Origin: Neonectria sp. B-13
Taxonomy: Eukaryota; Ascomycota; Sordariomycetes; Hypocreales; Nectriaceae
Assembly: GCA_002682825.1 (NCBI GenBank)
Contig: NOKP01000001.1
Coordinates: 1,824,464 to 1,888,463 of the forward strand
DNA length: 64,000 nucleotides
Direction: 5' to 3'
The notes under the pieces: generated by a model
Database searches by the model: none
Seen by the model: the letters and a program-made list of their open reading frames with translations, nothing else
Told to the model about the DNA's origin: nothing
Shown: positions 59,020 to 64,000 of the stretch, in pieces
Layout of the letters: every line of letters starts with the position of its first letter
Numbering within the stretch: position 1 is the stretch's first letter
Program-made: the position numbers and the translations under genes

Positions 59020-62000
59020 TTATTTGTCCTTCGCGTGCTTTTGCATCTTTCGCATAGCCTCTCTGTGCACTTCGAGGAGGTCGCCGTTTCTCATGCGTTC
59101 GTCAAAGACACGATCGTTCCATTCCTTCTGTCGTTGCTCAGTTTCTCGTCGCTGAGCCTCGGCCTCCTTCTGGCCCATGAGGATGTTACGTCCCATGTCA
59201 ATGTTTCGCTGCACCTCGGCCTCCCTACCACCACCGAGTAGCGAGTTGGGAGTGAATGGGGTCTCGCGCCCCGTGTTGTTAATCACAGGTGTACCCGAAC
59301 GTAGTTCATGGGCGACAGACTGTCGGAAGTGAGAAAGTGCCGCTTCACGGGCGGCAGGGTGGGTGACAGTCGACACACGTTGCGGTTGGTGGGAGTCGAA
59401 GGATTTCTCGGCTACGCTGGTTTCGTGGCCACCGCTCAGACGAGCAAGAGAGGGAGTAGAGGACATTGGGTTCAAGCTGTTCTGGCGCATGAGTTGCTTT
59501 CGTTGGCTTAAAGGTAGATCATCAGCGTCCGCGCCCACAGCAGCAGCGTACATTGGGTAGTTGTTCAACGAGCCCACATCGCTCGAGGCTCGGTAAAGGG
59601 TTAGATCTGACGTGCTGGCAACTAAGTTGCCTTGAGACTTGTTTCGGACGACCATCTCACGTTGGCCAAGGAGTGTCTGAGGACTGGAATATGACACAAG
59701 TCCCGGTGTAATAGAGCGGTGCCCGTTGGTGAGGTGTGAAGAAGGGCTAATCGACGAACTTCGCAGGTAGCCAGCCTCCTCGGGAATTGTAGTGGCCTGG
59801 AGGTAGGTATCGCGCTCCTCAGCAATTGGCTCGAATCCTCCAGAAGTCCTACGCAGGCCTGCCGAAGATGACCGAGGCAAGCCACCGCTGGTGGGAGTTG
59901 TACCAGGGCTGCGGTTCTGGCTGTCGCCGGTCAGGATCGCCAGAGTTGCAGGCACGTTCTGTTTCGTGGCACATTTGGGGAGAGAGTAAGACATGTTGGA
60001 TACTTGGGAGTCTGAACGTGCGATGGCAGGTGCTGGAGTCCCTTCGACGGCTGATTTCTGCAGCTCTTCAGGGAACACAGGCGCGGGCGGTTCCTGAGCC
60101 TGAGGCTCAGTGATGCGAATCTCTTCCAGGTGCGGCGCATCTGCGCTACTAAGATGCTTTGCCCATTCGTTGGTGCGATAGGACAGAGCAACTCGAGAAA
60201 GCGATCGAGGTAGTCGGTCCTTGGTCAAGCTAACCCGGGTTGAGGCAGCCGAAACCGCCGACTTCGCCTTGGCCTGGCCCTCCGAGTCGTGGTCCTCCAA
60301 CGGGTCAGCTCGGCTGTGGTTACCAGTACCCTTAGCATCCACGTCCTGCAACTTGGCTTGTTCGCCTAAAGGTGGGCTCAGCATTCCCCGATCGGAGAGT
60401 TCGGCAGTGATCTCGATGCTCTTCGGCATATCAGAGACAGGCAGGGAACGTCGATCGCCAGCGCTAACGCTCTCCTCATCAACCGTTGCGGCCATAGAGC
60501 CATCATCATCGTCTCGAGGTCTCGGACCTGGAACAAACAAATCTTCGGTGCTGCCGTTTTGGTCCTCCGCGCAGCCACTGTGGGGGCGACCTGTTGGATG
60601 CGAAAATCTTCTGAGCAGCTCTGCAGATCCATGGGACAGGTGAGAGAGTCGTTGAGCGAGAGAATGTCGGTGACCGGGTGTAGGGGGTTGGCCATCATCG
60701 TCATCTGCAAAGGTCGCTACGGATGATCGATCTGCCTCGGAGATCGTGTCGTCGGCGACCGGAACAATAAAAGGTAAAGGAACAACCTTTGGTGCATAAG
60801 ATCGAGGAATCGTTGCACGTCGCTCATCTTCGGAACCAATAAAGGTGGATGTTTGATCATCAGAAGGTGCCGCTATAGCCTTGTCATTGCTTTCCCGAAC
60901 GGAGGAAGCTCTGGCGAAATCGTCCGAGGCGACTCGCACCGTCACTCGACCATCCTTTTTCTGCTCGTTAGCCATCAGATTGGTGGTGGTAGATGGCTTG
61001 GGTGTCCGCTGAGTGTCCGCCAAGTCGGCCATCTCAATCACCTCGATAGAAGATTGACGCTGCGATGAACCAGTGTGGCTGCTCCTCAACCTCTTCTCGC
61101 TAACATCATCTCTATTCTCGGAGCTGCGAGATAGCGTTGAGCTTACTTCACCACTTCCGTAGGTCCTTTCCCATTGGCGTCTTTCACGAGCGTTAGCCCG
61201 TTCGATGTCTCTGCCGACAATCTCTTCCTCTGCCCGTAGATTGCGTTGGCCTTCGGCAAGGACCTCGGCTCTCTTCTCTCGCTGTTGGCGCACGATCTTC
61301 CAGAGCTTGATCTGTGAGATCACTCCGATCATGAAGATAATGATGATAGCGGCCGTCTCTACCCGTATGCCTTTCGTGACGGGATAAGTGTCTTGGCCGC
61401 CCAAGGGAAACAGGTCCTCATTGAGATCCCAAATCCAGGCCCAAAATTCCTTCAGTCCAGCTCGGCTGAAGCAATCAATGCCCAAAACTGTGACCGTGGA
61501 GCCTGAAAATGCGATCATAAAAATGAGAGCCCAGTCTCGGGTGTATCGGCTGAAGTAGAAGGCGAATCCGCATACAGTGAAGCAAGCAATGAATATGGCC
61601 CTGGGTGCGACAGACTTGAGCAGTCCACCGGATACCAAGCACAGAAGCCACATGCTCACGCAAAAGCCACCCAAGGCACAGCCGAGGCCTTCAAGGAGTT
61701 CTCTGAACATGATGGAGGCGGCACCAAGGGCACAGCCGGAGAGGATTACGGCAACCACGTAGCCGCCCTGGAGAGCGTCGCTGACAGAGTCGTTCATAAC
61801 GTAAACGATCAACACCGAAACACCAAGCGCTGCAACATAGGCCGTCGAGAAGAAGGTATGGATCCACTTGTTCTTGATGCCAATGAGAGCATAGGCAATG
61901 CCCGTGAGCAGCATGATAACACCTGCAACGCCCCATCCTGGCGTGATTCTAGGCTTAAGAGGGAGTTGTCCTACGGGGATCGTGGCTGCGGCAATAGGTT

Positions 62001-62380
62001 AGTGAGAGAGCATGGCCCAGCAGTGTTTATTCCGTACCATTAAAATAATTGGAATCATCCAACTTTCCAGTGCTCGTCGAGGTGGCAGTGGTAGTGGTGG
62101 AGTGCTTGGCGGACTTTGTCTTGGTGGTCGTCGTTTCTGTAACAGACGTCTCAACCTCTCCGGTGGACTTCTCCGTAGACTGAGCAGAAGCATCCGCAGT
62201 TTTGGTGGTCTCTCTCTCTTCCGTCTTTGATTCGGAGTCGGTCACGGTATCGATGGCGGTGGCTTTGGTGGAGGTCTTTTCGTCCTGTCTCCGGGCTATC
62301 CTGAAGCTATCGGCGCTGGCAAGCTGAACAACAAGGAAGAGGCAGAGCAACGCCCATAGTCGATTCCATCGTGGTAACAT
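59020..62380 (-). CDS. seven-helix membrane protein, DUF4203 (TM7S3/TMEM198-like), long cytosolic tail
   Basis: Function unknown in fungi. Exons 62380-62038 and 61985-59020, joined over a 52-bp intron with a CACTAAC branch site, give 1,102 aa. Residues 1-23 (LWALLCLFLVVQLASA) are a signal peptide. Residues 24-115 are Thr/Ser/Lys-rich, probably O-glycosylated and extracellular. Seven hydrophobic segments follow between about residues 130 and 330: GWGVAGVIMLLTGIAYALI, TAYVAALGVSVLIVYV, YVVAVILSGCALGAASIMF, LGCALGGFCVSMWLLCLV, AIFIACFTVCGFAFYF, WALIFMIAFSGSTVTVL and AAIIIIFMIGVISQI. That order matches the DUF4203 pattern. The remaining 770 residues are cytosolic, first a charged helix (RQQREKRAEVLAEGQRNLRAE), then long Ser/Thr/Pro-rich disorder, ending in a Glu/Arg/Gln-rich helix near the C-terminus. 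Start MLPRWNRL was chosen; an in-frame upstream Met at 62419 is less signal-like. Confidence 0.87.
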
Positions 62381-64000
62381 TGTACGTGGTGGTTCGAGAA
62401 TTCGAAGGGATGAGACCAAGGGTGGGTGGTATAGTCAGTACTCAAAGATCGCAACAGAACGCGCAGGTCCCTGGGAGCATCGTCGACTTCAAAGGCACCG
62501 GCAGGAAGTGAAGGACGAAAGCCGCGAAAGATATGACGGGAGGTCTGTTGGACGGCCCAACGGAGAGATGCAAAGGAGTAACACTGATATTGCTCTTGCT
62601 ATCCGTACTCGGTCTCCTGTAACGTATAGCTGTGGGATGTGAGACAGGACGACCAGCCTGATCAATGGCGGGGTGGAGGCAGAGAAAACGAGACTGGCAG
62701 GACAAGGGGGGTGTATTGGGAGTTGGAGGATGACGATCAGCAGCACAGCGCGGGATACGTCGGTGAAACCAGGAAACTCGAAGCCGAGGTCGAGAGCGTC
62801 GAGCAGGAGGATGAGGGCGAGGGTCGAAGACGAGGATCGAGGATCGAGGACGAGTATTCGTACAAGAACAAGGAGGGGTGGAAAAGAACAAAAAGAAGAG
62901 AGGGGACGAGGAGGGTGTGGCATCGATGTGCCGGGTGTGCAACCGTGGTTATTATTGATTTAGCTTTGGACGAGATCTGGTGCGGTGCGGTGCTGAAGTT
63001 GGACGATGGGTCACCACTCACCAACGGCTGCAGCACCTACTCCACTGAAGACTGAACACTGAACACTGAACAGGACGATGTAGATGCGGAGACGACTGGG
63101 AACAACCCTGCAGTAGGCGGAGGAGTGGCGACGACACATGGCGTGGGCGTTGAGCTGGTTCTGCTGCCAATCTCCCACCAGGCCTCCTGTGGCCTCCTAT
63201 GACAGTGGTTGTCGCGAGATGGAGAATGTCAATGAACGACTTAGACGCGGGCCAGCCGGAACTACCAGGTACTAGGCATGTACCCATGTCCCCCGTCCCA
63301 CCTTGCCCTGCACTTGCCCACTGCGCTTGCCCACTCGCCCACCTTCCCACCAGGACCACCACCACTTCCGCTTCAGGTCCCTCGTGGGGACACCCCTCAT
63401 CCTCATCCCACCTCGACCATCCAACTGCCCCATCATCCAATCATAGGACTCATGTACCTGTTTTGCGTACCGCCAGGTACCTCCTTCCCGTTGCCAGTCT
63501 GGTGCTAGCTAGCATCCAGCCAATCGCGACAAGGACTTCCATAGGACGCCGCAATTGGCCGATCTGGTTCGAGGACGACGAGCTACCAAGGTAGCATGGG
63601 CCACAGCATTGGATTGGGTCAGGCTGAGAGCTGAAGATGAGTGAGTGTCATGGTCCTGGCTTTTCTTGGTCCAGCCGACCTGAGACGCAGACAAGCCTCG
63701 ATGGCTTTTCCTGTCACTCCAGTTGCTTCTAATTTTGCTCCGGCACACAAGCCGCCCCAGGCCGCTACAGGGGGATGTGTTGGCTGAGCGGCTGATGGTA
63801 GCGCAGGGGGTTTACACCGGGGACGGCAGAGGAAGCCCAGACAGCGAGCTCGGAGTGGGAGGAGAGGAGGCTGATAGCACGCACATCCTGCACGCTTTCA
63901 CGCTCTCTGGTGATCGACCCCATGTGAATGCGCCCCTGGACGTATGTATGTCAGGTATCCCAAGGCCACGACCGGAATTGGCTCGCTGGCAAGGTTACTT
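62381..64000. other. 1.6 kb upstream region at the window edge, no supported gene
   Basis: Promoter side of the DUF4203-type gene. Frames on both strands are Pro/Ser/Arg-rich, overlap one another and look like composition artefacts. GC-rich, with CCAC/CACC-rich tracts near 63290-63430. A gene entering from the right edge cannot be excluded. Confidence 0.45.

Noticed and set aside
62385..62405. GGTTCGAGAATTC sequence resembling a tRNA B box
   Set aside because: The final CC of the B box is missing and there is no A box or cloverleaf at the right distance.
1..64000. A biosynthetic gene cluster or defence-type system
   Set aside because: The genes are unrelated housekeeping functions on alternating strands; there are no PKS, NRPS, terpene, HET-domain or transposon signatures.

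Overview
The window looks like nuclear chromosomal DNA of a filamentous ascomycete, most likely a Sordariomycete and possibly Hypocreales. Genes are broken by short GT-AG introns, mostly 50-75 bp, several with CTAAC/CTAAT/CTGAT-type branch sites close to the acceptor. Several proteins are typical of that class: a STE3-type pheromone receptor, a bifunctional THI6, a Zn2Cys6 regulator, UTP10, Ctk3, and an ATRX/ARIP4-type SNF2 ATPase. I see no operons, rRNA, tRNA, CRISPR array or mobile element. Every coding gene call comes from reading frames joined by hand at splice sites. No search or alignment was run.

Layout, left to right: P5C reductase (-, 427-1651); CTD-kinase gamma subunit Ctk3 (+, 2906-3799); mitochondrial ribosomal protein bL12m (-, 4122-4730); midasin MDN1 (+, 5668-20572, about 4,934 aa, three exons); isochorismatase-fold hydrolase (+, 21329-22176); a conserved fungal protein with a retropepsin-like region (-, 22541-24468); IAH1-type SGNH esterase (-, 26166-27123); UTP10 (+, 28059-33580); type II NADH dehydrogenase (+, 34175-35819); THI6 (+, 36300-38024); Zn2Cys6 transcription factor (-, 38236-40211); 5-aminolevulinate synthase HEM1 (-, 40836-42775); SNF2 ATPase (-, 44916-50788); glutathione synthetase (+, 52316-54026); mitochondrial SSB (-, 54630-55211); STE3-like receptor (+, 56577-58365); DUF4203/TM7-type seven-helix protein (-, 59020-62380). 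The last 1.6 kb is promoter-like with no convincing gene.

The genes are mostly housekeeping. Midasin and UTP10 serve opposite arms of ribosome assembly (60S and 90S/40S). bL12m, mtSSB, NADH dehydrogenase and HEM1 act in mitochondria. THI6, P5CR, GSH2 and HEM1 are core biosynthesis. The more novel material is: the protein at 22541-24468, whose middle reads like a retropepsin fold with Cys where the catalytic Asp should be; the 1,102-aa seven-helix protein lying tail-to-tail with the pheromone receptor; an open frame with a hydrophobic tail after the P5CR stop codon; and a possible frameshift at the Ctk3 C-terminus.
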